DNA from: Caenorhabditis remanei
Taxonomy: Eukaryota; Nematoda; Chromadorea; Rhabditida; Rhabditidae
Length of the DNA: 64,000 nucleotides
Assembly (NCBI RefSeq): GCF_010183535.1
Contig: NC_071331.1
Span: 18,352,001-18,416,000 of the forward strand
Direction of reading: 5' to 3'
In this document: in pieces, positions 37,041-49,200 of the stretch
Position numbering within the stretch: the first letter of the stretch is position 1
Layout: each line of letters opens with the position of its first letter
Made by a program: the position numbers and the translations under genes
The notes under the pieces: generated by a model
What the model saw: only the letters and a program-made list of their open reading frames with translations
What the model was told of the DNA's origin: nothing
The model's database searches: none

Positions 37041-38854
37041 ATGGAGAAAGATGACCGAACGGTCGAGTTTTCTGATGAATTATTGTACTTTCACGAGTTC
37101 GATGCCATTGTAAGTGAGACTCCTCTCCTCTCTGATTCCTCTTCTTACGTCATATAAACACTCATATTTGGAAATAGAAAAGAAGAAGAAGATCATTTGA
37201 TTTTGGTGTAAATATTATTCAGAATTCTTAAAGAGTAATGTTTGATTCTGGAAAGTGTCTTGTCATTTCAGCGAAATCTAAGCATGGGATTGTTACGACC
37301 ATCTTTCGAGGAACCGACGGCGAGATTGATGCCAGGACCTGTGGTGAGCATTTTCTCTAAATTTAAATTTGGTTTCGTCGAATTCGCCTTGATTAGCTGA
37401 ATCAGAACATATAATTTTTAAGAGAATTGAGCTGAAATTGTGCATGTTATAGTAGTTGCAAAATGTGAGTAATTTAGAGGGTTTAAAAATGTTTGGGATG
37501 TCATTTTTCAGCAGATTAGAAATGTTCTTTTGTTTATCTAAATATTTACATTTACGTTCGCTGAATTCAAATATCACGTTTTCATTTAGAACTGATCTGA
37601 AATTCCTGAGCTACAGTAGTCTGCGGGTGACTGCAAATCCAGAAGTTTCCACAACATGTTTTCTATTTTCCAATAAAAACAAACTTTTTGAAACCATCCC
37701 GCTTGTTTTGTTCGGCTGTTTTAAAAATCCTTGACTTTTTGAAAAGAAAAATCTGGAAACAACTTCAAAAATCTTCTTCTAGCTCCAAGTCATTGCAACT
37801 TTTCAATTAATCTTCCCCCATACTTTGTACTTCAACCCCTAACTACAAAACTACAAGAATTCTCAAAATCTCTCTTACAATCCCTCAGAATCTCAATCAA
37901 TTCCTTCGATCCGAATCACAAAACAAGGCCAAACTTAACATATAAACCGACACAGTCACATGAGTCCCCAAAACAGTTGGGAGTGTGTTGGGAATTTGTT
38001 ATCCAATCATTTCTATTCCCAAAATATTTCTTTGTCTTCTTTATTAAATTTTCTTTCAGACTTCTGAGGAAGAGGAGGAGTTCTCGTCGTCTGAAAGAAG
38101 ACGTTACAAAAATTATACCGTCATGCAGAAGGCAGGATTCCAGCATACTGAGTGAGTTTTTCTGAAATGTAGAGTCTCCAAAAAAACCAAAGTTATTTCA
38201 GATATGCCCAAATAATGGTACATTTGTGCCGAGCGGAAATTCTCATCTCCCTCATATTCCTGGCTCATGGAACCACCTGTCCTGGATATCCCAATGAAGC
38301 AGAATACCAATCCACGTGTCACATGAATACAGTATCCGCCATTGTGAGTCTTTTGACAGGAGCAATGGGATTAGGAGCTGTTCATAGATACCGATGGAGG
38401 ACGATGCTCATTTTGTGGCTTGTCTTCTGTATCATGTCAGCTGTTGGAAGTCTTCTTGCTGTTATTACGACAGGTACAAATCCTACAAAACTTCAGTTTA
38501 CATTTGAATTATTTTCTAGGAATCTGGCTCGACCACTACTCAAAAATGAAGGTCCGAACGGGTCTTGGTAATGGATTATCCGGTTTCATGCTCCTCGCAT
38601 CAGTTGCTCTTGGAGTATGCTTCATCCTGACTGCTGTCATGATTTGTCATTATTGGAATTCCAATACTACTGGTTATCAACCGGTGCAAAAGATTGCTGT
38701 GAGTGATTTCGTTTGGTTTCAAACTATCAATTTCGTGTTTCAGAAACGAGCCCGGTCACTGCGTCGTCGTTTATCCCGAGCGAAGAGTTGTGATAAGAAA
38801 GAAGCGCGGCCGCCGACGAGTAATCCAGAAGATAAGGGATATCATATTGTTTGA
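37041..38854 (+). CDS. Four-pass membrane protein, unknown family
   Basis: Six exons, 37041-37109, 37272-37343, 38060-38151, 38202-38473, 38520-38698 and 38744-38854, give 264 residues in phase. An acidic N-terminal half (EEEEEFSSSERR) is followed by four hydrophobic segments at roughly 92-110, 126-143, 151-172 and 190-212, and by a strongly basic C-terminal tail (RARSLRRRLSR) ending KGYHIV. The first extracellular loop has a Cys pair (TTCPGYPNEAEYQSTC). The topology resembles tetraspan proteins of the claudin/FRAG1 type, but the claudin WxxW..C..C signature is not seen. The final HIV could be a PDZ ligand. AATAAA is at 38951. Confidence 0.8.
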
Positions 38855-38950
38855 TTCTCTTTGTTTTCTTTTTTCATTTCTTTGTTGTTATCCAACACGG
38901 GTCGACGCCATCATTTCAGTTTTCTCTTGTTTTAATTTTCGACATTTTGC

Positions 38951-38956
38951 AATAAA
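38951..38956 (+). terminator. Poly(A) signal of the four-pass protein gene
   Basis: AATAAA about 97 bases after the stop codon at 38854. Confidence 0.6.
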
Positions 38957-39274
38957 TCATCTGATACTTTACGATTTTGGTTTCTTACTGGAGCGTTTAC
39001 AGCGGGAAATAACTTTTGACAGATGTTTTTAGCTATCAAACGACGGATTCCTTGCGAAACTGAGTATATTCGGTTCATTCGTCGATATTTAACACGGAAT
39101 TTGCAGTTGACAAACTCGTGGAATAAAACTATCAAGAATGATGAAACATTCCGGGTTTTAACAGTAACTTTGTCTACATTCGCATAAAAACAATGCACTT
39201 TCTTCGAGTAATCGATTATTTTGTCGTGATTGGCCTTGCAACGAAATTTACGCAATCAAAGCGCACCTTCTAAA

Positions 39275-39436
39275 TATTATGAATTCATTTTTATCTGTGC
39301 ATGAGAAGTCCGCGCCGCACTCACGCGGCGGCCACGCCCATTTCTTGCGGCAGTGTTCAAAAATTGAACGCAGCGTTAAAATCGGGGTGGGCGTGGCCGC
39401 CGCGTGAGTTGCACAGATAAAAATGAATTCATAATA
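39275..39436. mobile_element. 162-bp inverted-repeat element with GC-rich core
   Basis: The first 27 bases (starting TATTATGAATTCATTTTT) are an exact inverted copy of the last 27. The inner blocks ACTCACGCGGCGGCCACGCC and GGCGTGGCCGCCGCGTGAGT are also exact complements, displaced by a 17-base insertion in the left arm. It lies between two convergent genes and could form a long hairpin at their shared 3' boundary. No coding capacity. Confidence 0.9.
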
Positions 39437-39547
39437 CTTCTCTGCAAAACTCACTTCTGAAAAAGTTAAAAAGAAGAAATTTCCGAAAAATTACAACAAC
39501 TTTTAACAAAAAACAATCAAAAACCTAACGAAAACATCAAAAATCAG

Positions 39548-40635
39548 CTATTTATTCATTTTCGGCGCCACCGCTTCTCTGAACCGTCGCCGATTTGATG
39601 ATGTTGTTGACGGTTGATCGTTACTTGTGATTCTGAAACAAAAGAAAAGAGGTCATTTAGGAATTCAGTCAACACGAGTCACCTGTAGTTGTGTCCGTCT
39701 TTCCCCAGACATCGAACAACTTCACAAATGTTCGCGACGTCATCAATTCCACTGTGATGGCGACCCTGAAAAAATCAAGATAATTTTTTGAAGAGAAAAA
39801 TATATGAAGTAAACAAACCTGATGCTGTAGTTTGTAGGTTTTCAGTAGTTGCATCATCCCTCTTGCAAAATCGTTCGTATGCTCGGCATAAGCTTTCTTT
39901 ACGTTGATCCATTGATGAAAATAGCTGAAACCAAAGGAAAATTAAGAGAAACTAGAAGACTCAGCGTTACTCTGGAATCGGAATATTCTTGAACTTTGCC
40001 TCATTCGGCAGTGCAACTTTCAAATCCCAATCTCCGCATGTAATAAATGCAAAATTATTATTTTCCAACCGAGAATCTTCTTTCAACCACTTATCAAACT
40101 CTTCCAGCACACCCGAAAGTGTCGGTTTCTCATCAACCATTTCTTGAATAATTCCAGTCAACGATGTGCAAAAAGAAGTGAGTTTTGGAGATTCCGTAGG
40201 CCGAACATATTGGTGAAAACGACGAATTTCTTTCCAATCTGATGTTGACAGTTGGACAACAGGGAATTCGATGATTTCTTGAACTGGGAGAATGGGTCCT
40301 TTTGAGTTTTCCTGACATGTGGCTTCGAAGTCAAGAATTAGAAGATATTCGAATTGTTGGCTCATTTTCTGTCCTGACGAATTAAAATTAGACAAGGAAC
40401 CGAGACGATTGAGTTACCTGTCCTTCTTTTTGCGAAACTCGGATACTTGGGCGGTGTTTTGACCTCTCTGCTTTTCACTAATTTGGAATTTTCAACAAAT
40501 GGAGTGGACTTTGTTGATTGGAAGGCTGAAAAACTAATTTACATCTGAGTTTTCAATATTTGAAAATTAAGAATTACCTACTTCGTTTACCAGTAACCTC
40601 GAAGGGTTAAGAAGAATTTGACGACTAACTAACAT
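39548..40635 (-). CDS. ERI-1-type 3'-5' exonuclease (DEDDh)
   Basis: Six minus-strand exons, 40635-40578, 40525-40418, 40373-39971, 39924-39819, 39765-39683 and 39632-39548, give 280 residues. The exonuclease domain starts with LLILDFEATC (Exo I, Asp-x-Glu), continues with EIIEFPVVQL, then ITCGDWDLK (Exo II Asp) and ends with GRHHSGIDDVANI (Exo III His and Asp), all the DEDDh residues of the ERI1 family. The family trims 3' ends of small RNAs and structured RNA such as 5.8S rRNA or histone mRNA. The first 55 residues are basic with few acids before the domain and could be a mitochondrial or nuclear targeting region. There is no SAP domain, so it resembles the short ERI1-like (ERI3-type) members. 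It is divergent from ALG14 with 231 bp between start codons. Confidence 0.9.
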
Positions 40636-40866
40636 GGAGACGCGTCGTGTATTTAGTCTGCAATTTAAATTGTGAAATATTACATGTAATATTACAAAAA
40701 ATTGGTAAATAGCAAGAGAACATCTCAAAAACACACTTTCCCACGAGGACTACACGGCCTTGTGGCCTAGCGCTTCCTCTTTTATGGCTCTGTGTCGATT
40801 TACGGGAGGAAGGCGGCAACACCACGTTTTATGTTGTTTTTCTCCATTTCTGACTGATTTCATAAA
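40636..40866. promoter_or_regulatory. Shared promoter region of exonuclease and ALG14 genes
   Basis: Only 231 bp separate the two divergent start codons, so both promoters must lie here or overlap the 5' exons. No clear TATA box or acceptor was identified. Confidence 0.5.
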
Positions 40867-41731
40867 ATGTTCTTCTTCTTTTTCGTTGTCGTAGCTGTAC
40901 TTTTGTTCGGAGTATTATGTTTGACTGCATTTATGGCATTTCAAGTCAGACATTCGAACCATTCAGCGAAAATTAAGCCGAAAAGAGAGAAGGTTTGTTT
41001 TTAGTACATTTAATGAGTAAAATGTAAATGTAATAACTTCTTAGGCGTCACTATGCGCAGTTCTTGGTTCCGGTGGTCACACGACGGAAATGCTAGATCT
41101 GATCAAGCACTTTGGCGACGAATTCGATGAAAGAACATATATCATTGCAGATACTGATACCATTAGTGAAGATAAGGTGAGAGATATAATGAGTGTTCTG
41201 TGTTCAATTGTTTTGTTATTCAAGGCCGTCGCACACGAAAAATCACGAAATAATGAGAAGTTTTGCATTGAAAGGATTCCGAGATCTCGAGAAGTTGGAC
41301 AATCATACATCACTTCTATCGCTTCGACGTTCCACGCAACAGTGTTTGCCGTTAAACTTATATACAGAATTCGGTTCGCCAGATTTATTTAAAATTTTCA
41401 TTGAAATCAATGTGTTTTCAGACCCGATCTCGTTCTTCTCAACGGTCCCGGAACATGTATTCCTGTCGCCTTGGCTGCTGCTTTCTTCGATATAATTCGC
41501 CTCCATGACACTGTTATCATTTACGAAGAATCCATTTGCCGGGTCAGAAAGTTGTCTCTATCCGGTGCGATTCTCTATTATCTCGGAATGGTCGATTGCC
41601 TTATAGTTCAATGGCCAGGACTCAAAAAACTATATCCACGTGCTACATATATTCATGATTTGGAATTTAAACCTACGTCTGCTTCGGAATCAAATTCCCC
41701 TATCACTTCAGACGACAAAAAGTCGATTTAA
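40867..41731 (+). CDS. algn-14: ALG14, membrane subunit of UDP-GlcNAc transferase
   Basis: Four exons, 40867-40992, 41045-41176, 41225-41373 and 41422-41731, give 238 residues, the usual ALG14 size. An N-terminal hydrophobic anchor (residues about 2-25) precedes the glycine-rich motif VLGSGGHTTEM, followed by YIIADTDTIS, RPDLVLLNGPGTCIP and LIVQWPGL, all characteristic. ALG14 sits in the ER membrane and recruits the catalytic ALG13 to the cytosolic face, where the pair adds the second GlcNAc to dolichol-PP-GlcNAc in N-glycan synthesis. Lengths and motifs are complete; no lesion is seen. The C. elegans style name is from memory. Confidence 0.93.
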
Positions 41732-42350
41732 TTGTATATTGTGATTGTAAATCTTATTTTCGCCTTTATCTTACTTGCTTTATTTGTACATTTACATGCT
41801 TTATCGTTACTAGCATTTCGTTGTAAAAAGAGATGGGTTAGCATTTAAAAAGTGAAAACTTTCTACTAACCCTTCTCGCTTTTTCTTGTCTCCCCGTGCT
41901 CTGGTCAACATTTAATTTCCGTATGAATATCACCATCAGATCTCTGTACCTTCACTACTTTCTGTTTATCCCTTACCCCTACCCTTCCCCAAAAACAGAC
42001 AAAAAACCAATCAGCGAAAAGCCGGAAATTTGGTGATATGAAACAATCGTATAACTCAATTTCTCTCTCCGCCTTCGTCGACACCAGAATCACGGGTATA
42101 ACGGAGTGAAAAAAGAAGGAAAGAAGCATAACAATATCTGGTATATAGAAGTGGTTGCTAGGAAGCCGCGCCTTCTCTTCTCCTCCTCTTTCTCGTGCTC
42201 ATTTCTCCCTCTTTTCTCGTTTTTCTTCAATTCCTTTGCATTTTGTTTCTCCCGGCTCACGTCTTCTTCTTTTTAGTGTATATTCTGGTTGCTTCGCGAC
42301 ATTTTTTTTTCTTGTTATACTACGTCTTCTGATTACGGAAAAGTATTCGA
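41732..42350. other. Intergenic region with the osm-3 promoter
   Basis: About 620 bp between ALG14 and osm-3 on the same strand. The spacing is larger than normal for a nematode operon. It contains a partial X-box-like site at 42155-42168. Confidence 0.5.
42155..42168. promoter_or_regulatory. Imperfect X-box-like site upstream of osm-3
   Basis: GTTGCTAGGAAGCC, 183 bases before the osm-3 ATG. One half fits the RFX/DAF-19 half-site (AGCAAC on the complement), while the other half deviates. Distance and target gene type suit an X-box, but the match is incomplete, and osm-3 is not as strictly DAF-19 dependent as other ciliary genes. Confidence 0.3.
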
Positions 42351-45300
42351 ATGGCAGAAAGTGTCAGAGTTGCCGTAAGATGTCGGCCGTTCAATCAAAG
42401 AGAAAAAGATCTGAATACAAAAGTGAGTTTTAGGGTTCCAAGAATCAAAATTCTGGATTCTGGGATCCTAGTATTTTTCATTTCGGAAAATATAGTTAGC
42501 CAGGAATGACGAGAACCAAAAGAAGCCATACGTTTAGTATAGTAGAAGGAATCCGTTTAATTATATAGTAAAAAGTAAGAAAGGTATTCAAAAGAGAGGG
42601 AGACATATGTTTCTCTCACCTGCTTTTTAGTTTGCTTCATTGAGTTTCTCTGTAGTGGTCAGAAAATTATGTGACCGGAAGAAAAAGGAACTTTCGCAAT
42701 TTTTTAGTCTTCGAGGGGATGAATCATGAATGTCTAGCAATGAGGGGGAGATTTCTGAAATTGAAAATTTTATATCATTGAAGTTTGAAAAAATGAAAAA
42801 ATTGAAACACATTTCGTTTGAGAGTTGGTGAGATCAAAGCTAGAAATTTTCAGACTATCTGTGATTTAAAGACACATTCCGTAGTTTTCAACTGATGTTC
42901 ATACTTGTTACTGTACCCTCTGTTTCACTGTATGTCTGTTTGTCCGGATGTCCGCCAACTGTTATTTTACGTCACAACCGTTCTGTTTTCCCAGACAGAA
43001 TAACACCTACCTAATTCTCAGAAACTATATAGATTTATCAATTTCCGATACATGTTTTGTTCTCCAATTTCCTGATACAAATCGTATAGTTTCAGCCCAC
43101 CGACTATACTGTTTTTCTGTCGTAATTTCCGTTTCCTCTCCTGTCAATATTCCCATACGTAGGCGTGAGAACTCTCGGAGCTCCATGGAAGGGAAAGTGA
43201 CGTATTTTTGATGAGAAAAAGTGTTTAGGTTTATACGGAGAAATATTTGGTTTCTGAAGTAGTTAGTAGACAGAATAGATTAGGCTTGAAAGGCTTCAAA
43301 TTTGAAAAAGTCGGGAACCAAAAATGGAGATGATGAACTAAAAAGGGGAAAACAAAACAACGGAAAGGTTATGAATTATTGAAAACAAAAAGGAAACTCC
43401 TTGACAACGATATTCCGAAATTCCGCCCACCTAATAGTTTACGATAGCAAGAATCATCTGAATTTGTAGATTCTGAAAATTCAAATCACCCTCTCATTAT
43501 TTCAGCTCTGCGTCGGGATTACTCCAAACATCGGACAAGTGAATCTGATAGCAGACGATGGAACACCAAAAGACTTCACATTTGATGGATCCTATTTCAT
43601 GGATTCAACTGGAGAGCAGATTTATAATGATATCGTTTTTCCGTTGGTTGAGGTGAGGATGATTCAAAGTTTGGGATGAGTTTAGTCCAGAGGATGACCC
43701 CGGAAATTAAAATTTTGAAAACTCGAGCATAGAACACTTTTTAGATTCTACCTTGATGACTAAATACTCATATTTTATTTCCAGAACGTGATAGAAGGCT
43801 ACAATGGAACTGTGTTCGCTTATGGACAAACTGGTTCTGGAAAGACGTTTTCAATGCAGGGTGTGGAAAGTATTCCAGCTCAACGAGGTGTCATTCCCAG
43901 GGCTTTTGACCACATATTCACAGCAACAGCGACAACGGAAAATGTGAAATTTCTAGTGCATTGCAGTTATCTAGAGGTTCCTCACTTTCAAAGGATACAA
44001 AACTTATAAGTCGTGAAATTTTAGATTTACAATGAAGAAGTTCGAGACTTGTTAGGCGCAGACAACAAACAAAAACTGGAAATCAAAGAGCAACCCGATC
44101 GAGGTGTCTATGTGGCAGGGCTCTCAATGCATGTCTGTCATGATGTACCAGCTTGTAAGGAGTTGATGACAAGAGGATTCAATAACAGACATGTTGGGGC
44201 GACTCTGATGAATAAGGTACTTATTTTAATGCTGGAATCTTTTAAATCAATGATTTTAGGACTCCTCTCGGAGTCATTCCATATTCACTGTCTATGTAGA
44301 AGGCATGACGGAATCTGGATCAATACGAATGGGAAAACTAAATCTAGTGGACTTGGCTGGAAGTGAGAGGCAGAGTAAGACAGGAGCCACTGGAGATCGG
44401 TTGAAGGAAGCGACGAAAATTAATTTGTCACTGTCGGCACTGGGAAATGTGATATCAGCTTTGGTAGATGGAAAGTCAAAGCATATTCCGTACAGAGACA
44501 GTAAGCTGACCAGGTTGCTGCAAGACTCTCTGGGAGGTAACACAAAAACTATCATGATAGCTTGTGTGTCCCCATCCAGTGATAATTATGATGAAACTCT
44601 TTCTACTCTTCGATATGCGAATCGTGCGAAGAATATCAAGAATAAACCAACGATCAACGAAGATCCGAAGGATGCATTGCTTCGAGAATATCAAGAAGAA
44701 ATCGCCCGACTCAAAGCAATGGTCCAACCTGGAGCCGCTGGTCCAGCTGTTCCTGACGCCTCTTTAATTGAAGAAGAACGAAAGAAATTAAGAGAAGAAT
44801 TCGAACAAGCAATGACTGATTTGAGAGGAGAATACGAGAGAGAACAGACTAGTAAAGCAGAATTGCAGAAAGATTTAGAGGAGTTGAAAGCGGAATATGA
44901 GAGGGCTAATGCTAATTTGGATAACTTGAATCCGGAAGAAGCGGCAAAGAAGATACAACAGCTACAGGATCAGTTCATTGGTGGAGAGGAGGCAGGGAAT
45001 ACTCAATTGAAACAAAAAAGGATGAAACAGTTGAAGGAAGCGGAGACTAAGACTCAAAAGTTGGCAGGTTCGCTGAGGTTTTGGAGAGAAAATAATGATC
45101 GAATGATTTATTTCAGCTGCTTTGAATGTTCATAAGGATGATCCATTGTTACAAGTCTACAGTACAACCCAAGAGAAGTTGGATGCAGTCACGTCGCAGC
45201 TTGAGAAAGAGGTCAAGAAGGTAAGCTAGTCGCGTATGTATCTCCGCACTCTCTAGTTTCTTTTTTTCAGTCTAAAGGCTACGAAAGGGAAATTGAAGAC

Positions 45301-45940
45301 CTTCATGGAGAATTCGAACTGGACCGTCTTGACTACTTGGACACTATCCGAAAACAAGATCAACAGTTGAAGCTTTTGATGCAAATTATGGATAAGATTC
45401 AGCCCATCATTAAAAAAGATACAAACTACAGTAATATCGATCGGATAAAGAAAGAAGCGATATGGAATGAAGACGAGAGTCGATGGATTCTACCAGAGAT
45501 GTCAATGAATAGAATGATCCTTCCGCTGGCTAATAATGGTAAATGTTATCCGTAGAGCGCACTTCCACCAGTCAAACTTTTTTCAGGATACATGTCCGAG
45601 CCGGTCAAGCAGGAGCACACTCTACTCCGATCGAATTTCGATGACAAATTGAGAGAACGATTGGCAAAAAGTGACTCGGAGAACTTGGCGAATAGCTATT
45701 TCAAACCAGTGAAACAGATCAATGTAATCAATAAATACAAGAGTGATCAGAAGCGTAAGTGTCCATCAGTATGTCTTTAAATCCAATCGTGCTTCAGTAT
45801 CAACTGCAAAATCGTTATTCCCCACGAAGACACCCACATTTGATGGTCTTGCCAGTGGAGTCATTTACACGGATGCTCTTTTCGAAAGAGCTCAATCTGC
45901 AAAGAGGCCGGCACGATTGGCTTCTTTGAATCCGAAATGA
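42351..45940 (+). CDS. osm-3: OSM-3, homodimeric kinesin-2 motor of sensory cilia
   Basis: Nine exons, 42351-42422, 43506-43652, 43785-43976, 44025-44216, 44260-45067, 45117-45220, 45271-45538, 45587-45754 and 45798-45940, give 697 residues, close to the C. elegans protein. The motor domain (1-340) has the P-loop GQTGSGKT at 87-94, switch I SSRSH at 203-207 and switch II DLAGSE at 232-237. A neck and two coiled-coil stretches (340-540) and a basic tail ending LASLNPK follow. FIGG at 440-443 lies at the place of the hinge glycine known to control autoinhibition in C. elegans OSM-3. The motor drives anterograde intraflagellar transport along the distal segment of neuronal cilia (KIF17 orthologue). 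Intron 1 is 1.08 kb and carries a dispersed repeat. Confidence 0.96.
42882..43213. repeat. Dispersed repeat copy A, in osm-3 intron 1
   Basis: About 330 bp near-identical and in the same orientation to 49201-49517. It starts TAGTTTTCAACTGA and contains CTGTATGTCTGTTT and ATACGTAGGCGTGAGAA. No terminal inverted repeats or coding capacity were seen. The family is unidentified. Confidence 0.85.
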
Positions 45941-46333
45941 TATCTTTAATTTTAAACTTTTTTCGTATGATTTTTTTCGGGTTATTTTTTCTGTGGCAAA
46001 TGAATTTGTGATATTTTCTCATACACAATCCAGCAGCACTCCGTAACATCCAAAATCAGATAATGGAATAATGGACACACGATTATCTAGAAAATCGGAC
46101 CATTTTTTGTCAATCCACTATCGTCATCGTAGGAAAATAATTCATTCGGGAAAATCCAATGCAGTAGTTTTTGAGAACGGGCATGCCTATTTTTCAAGCA
46201 AATTTCACTACACGCCCAAACCGGAAAAGATCGAAAGTCTGTTCAGAAGTGCAATAGATTTGAAAAATTCATTTCGTTTTATGGAAGCACTCAACATATT
46301 CTATTTCATATTATCGGCGTAACGTCTCGAAAA
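45941..46333. other. Intergenic, osm-3 to first O-acyltransferase
   Basis: About 390 bp without a gene I can support. An 83-codon frame (46071-46322) lacks any family resemblance or splice context. Confidence 0.5.
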
Positions 46334-48888
46334 ATGGATCTTCCGAAACCAAAACCATCTAAACGATTAGACTTACAAGGTATACGTGCTCTTGCTATTA
46401 TTGTGGTACTCGGATTTCATTTTTACCCGGAATACTGTCCAAATGGTTATCTCGGTGTTGATCAGTGAGTCTTATCATTTCGGATGAATCGGACCAATGA
46501 GCTTTTCCAGATTCTTTGTTCTATCCGGATTCTTGATGTGTATGCTACTAAAAAGAGCTGAAAATGAGTCGACCTGCTCCCTGGTTACTTTATTCTACTC
46601 AAAACGATTCAAGAGAATTCTACCGTTGTATCTAATTATTATCTTCATTGCCATGATTTGTCTCTATAACTATTTCCCAGATACTGCTATTGAGCTGAAT
46701 CAAGAATCTGCTGTTCACGCGCTCCTTTTTGTTTCCAATCGCCCAACTACTGACCAAGAAGACTATTTTCAGATGGTGAGTTATTCATCCAATATTTACG
46801 AAATAACGAGTCACAGCTATCTATCGCTGTGGACATCTTCACTCATACCTGGTCATTATCTGTTGAAATTCATTTCTACTTCCTGGTTCCTTTCATTTTT
46901 CTATTTGCAAGCGACCTCCCAGGACAGTATCAATATGGATACTACGGAATTATAGGTAAACTAATAATGGAGAACCTTTGAATCTTTAAAAAAACTTAAG
47001 GCTTGATTTCGTTTTTCTACTTTTTCATTTCCCCGGCTACGATAGCTTTCAACAGTGTGTTCGCTAGAATATGGCAGTTTTTGATAGGTGATTTCTACCG
47101 TAAGAATTTGGTTCTAGATGAAATAGTTTGTTAAGGTATGGTTGTCTACCTCCTGACTATCCCAAAATCAGCTGACTCCTACGAAGCACTTCAGAAGCAA
47201 GAAGAGGTCAGAGAACTATTAATGGTTAATGAAAATCAGGAAGTAGATGACAGTCCATCAGAGAGTCGTTCAGCAAGATTCACTCAATCCGCTGCTTATT
47301 TCTTTCTGATAGTCCTAACTTTTGTGAACACCTACCCTGTAGCTCTGCCAGCGTTGATTGTAAGGTACACAAAATTTAAGTTGGAACATGTGTAGCTTCG
47401 ATATATTTTCAGACCACTTGTGACCATAGGTACTGGATGTCTTATGCTGATCTCTGATGAGAACTTGATTCTCTCTAATAGAGTTTTGACATATATTGGA
47501 GATATTTCTTATTCTTTGTATTTGATTCATTGGCCAATCTATGCTTACTGGAAGCTGTCTTGTAATGGAGATCAGATCTGTGAGGAAACAGAAAAACTGA
47601 TTTCTTTTCAATTGCTTCTTTTAGATTTGTTTATCGCTTTGATCTCATCCGTTTTCCTAGCCATAATTACTTACGAAACATTTGAGAAATGGTACCTGAA
47701 GTTATCTTCTACAAGCATCGGATTAATGGTTGTCATTTTATTCTTCCTAAATATCACTGCTATCAAAAAACAAGACATTATGGATCGTATTTATCTGATG
47801 AGAAATAATGTGACGAGCTTGGATGAAGTCACATATAATATGACGATAGGTAGGCGGAAGAGATTGGTTTCCTGGTATTATGAAACGTGTTCACAGAAGA
47901 TGTCATCCGTCTGAATACCAGATGGAGCGTGAACGATATGAAAAATCTGTATGCTCCTTCATGTGTTTACGAGAAAGAAGAAAGTCCATTTGGATGGTGT
48001 AGGCATAAAGTAAGAGGTAGTCAGAACCTGATTAATCTAAAATTGAGATCACAGGGCCTCTTAAAATCGGGTAAATACAAGTTGGCAATAATTGGGAACA
48101 GTTGGACGGCTAACCATGCAAAACTTTTCTATCAGGAATGTGGCTATAAAGCTAAAAGTATAATGCAAGGGTCGGCATCGGGTGAGTTCTGAGGGACAAC
48201 TCCACGAAGAAATCTTACTAATTTTAGGATGTGAGCCATTTTTTCCATCTATGGACAAAGAAAGATGTAGACGAAATTTCACAGACTATGCAGAACATAT
48301 TGAGAAAGAAAAACCGGATTTCGCATTTGTGATATCAAGGTGAGCATTCACGGATACACTCGTTTTCACTTTTCTTTAAGATACTTATCAATCGGTGGTC
48401 CGTTACCCGAAAATGTGACAAGTTTTGACGAAGATCCAACCTATCAAACAATGAAAGCTCAAATGCTGAAATTCATTTCGAATATAAAATACAAAATGTA
48501 TATTCTGGATGCATTCCCTGCAATCGATCGATGGAAGATTCCAAGAATCGGATTCATGATGAGAAATGGAACAGATCCGGTGGCTATTGATGTGAGATTA
48601 AAATAAAAAGTATTCAAGATAAAAACAATATTTCAGAATATGTTGGTCCGCCGAACATCTGACTACTTCATGTCCCGCAAACGGTATGCTCAACTTTTGA
48701 AAGACTGCGGAGAGAAGTGTATCATGATAGATTATGTACCAGAGTTCTACAAAAGAAGCACCAATACATTCCGAACGTTCGACAAGAAGGGATTCTCATA
48801 TTTCACCACTGAAATGCATTTAACGCCTCATGGGATTGAGAAAATTAGACACATTTGGAAAGATATTTGTGGAAAACTGCAAAACTAA
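46334..48888 (+). CDS. OAC-family O-acyltransferase with SGNH domain, copy 1
   Basis: Twelve exons in phase (46334-46464, 46511-46775, 46817-46955, 47001-47087, 47136-47364, 47413-47579, 47625-47849, 47897-48009, 48055-48181, 48228-48339, 48381-48591, 48637-48888) give 685 residues. The N-terminal two thirds is an acyltransferase-3 membrane domain: LQGIRALAIIVVLGFHF with the expected catalytic His, then GYLGVDQFFVLSGFLM, and about ten hydrophobic segments. The C-terminal third is a luminal or extracellular SGNH-like domain with LAIIGNSWTANHA (Ser block) and HLTPHGIEKI (His block). The Asp expected three residues before that His is replaced: the sequence is T-E-M-H. Substrate unknown; relatives transfer acyl groups to surface glycans. 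Two closely related copies follow downstream. Confidence 0.9.
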
Positions 48889-49200
48889 TAATTAAAGTGT
48901 ATCTTATGTTATTTTACTAGATACAGCCCAGTGAAATAAGTAAAGTTTCCTTTAAAATACATTATCTTCCATTCACTTTTCTGCTTATTCATTCTCAGAT
49001 CTTTACAGCCTGTTTTGCTTTGATCCGAATCAGGTCTTTGATCTGTAACACACACTACTAGAAGATTTTCCCATTGCACTTTTTGGAGTCGTTTTTCAAC
49101 TCATAATTTGATACTGATTAGAGAAAACGTCACCGTCTTGAAAATCTGTTTGTCCGGATGTCCGAATCGCTGCGACTTTATGACACACTTCCAAACTTCT

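Noticed and set aside
40720..40830. GC-richer patch upstream of ALG14 considered as a tRNA gene
   Set aside because: No B-box GGTTCRANNCC and no cloverleaf could be drawn.
37041..45940. Possible operon joining the four-pass gene, ALG14 and osm-3
   Set aside because: A minus-strand gene lies between the first two, and the 620-bp gap before osm-3 exceeds normal operon spacing.
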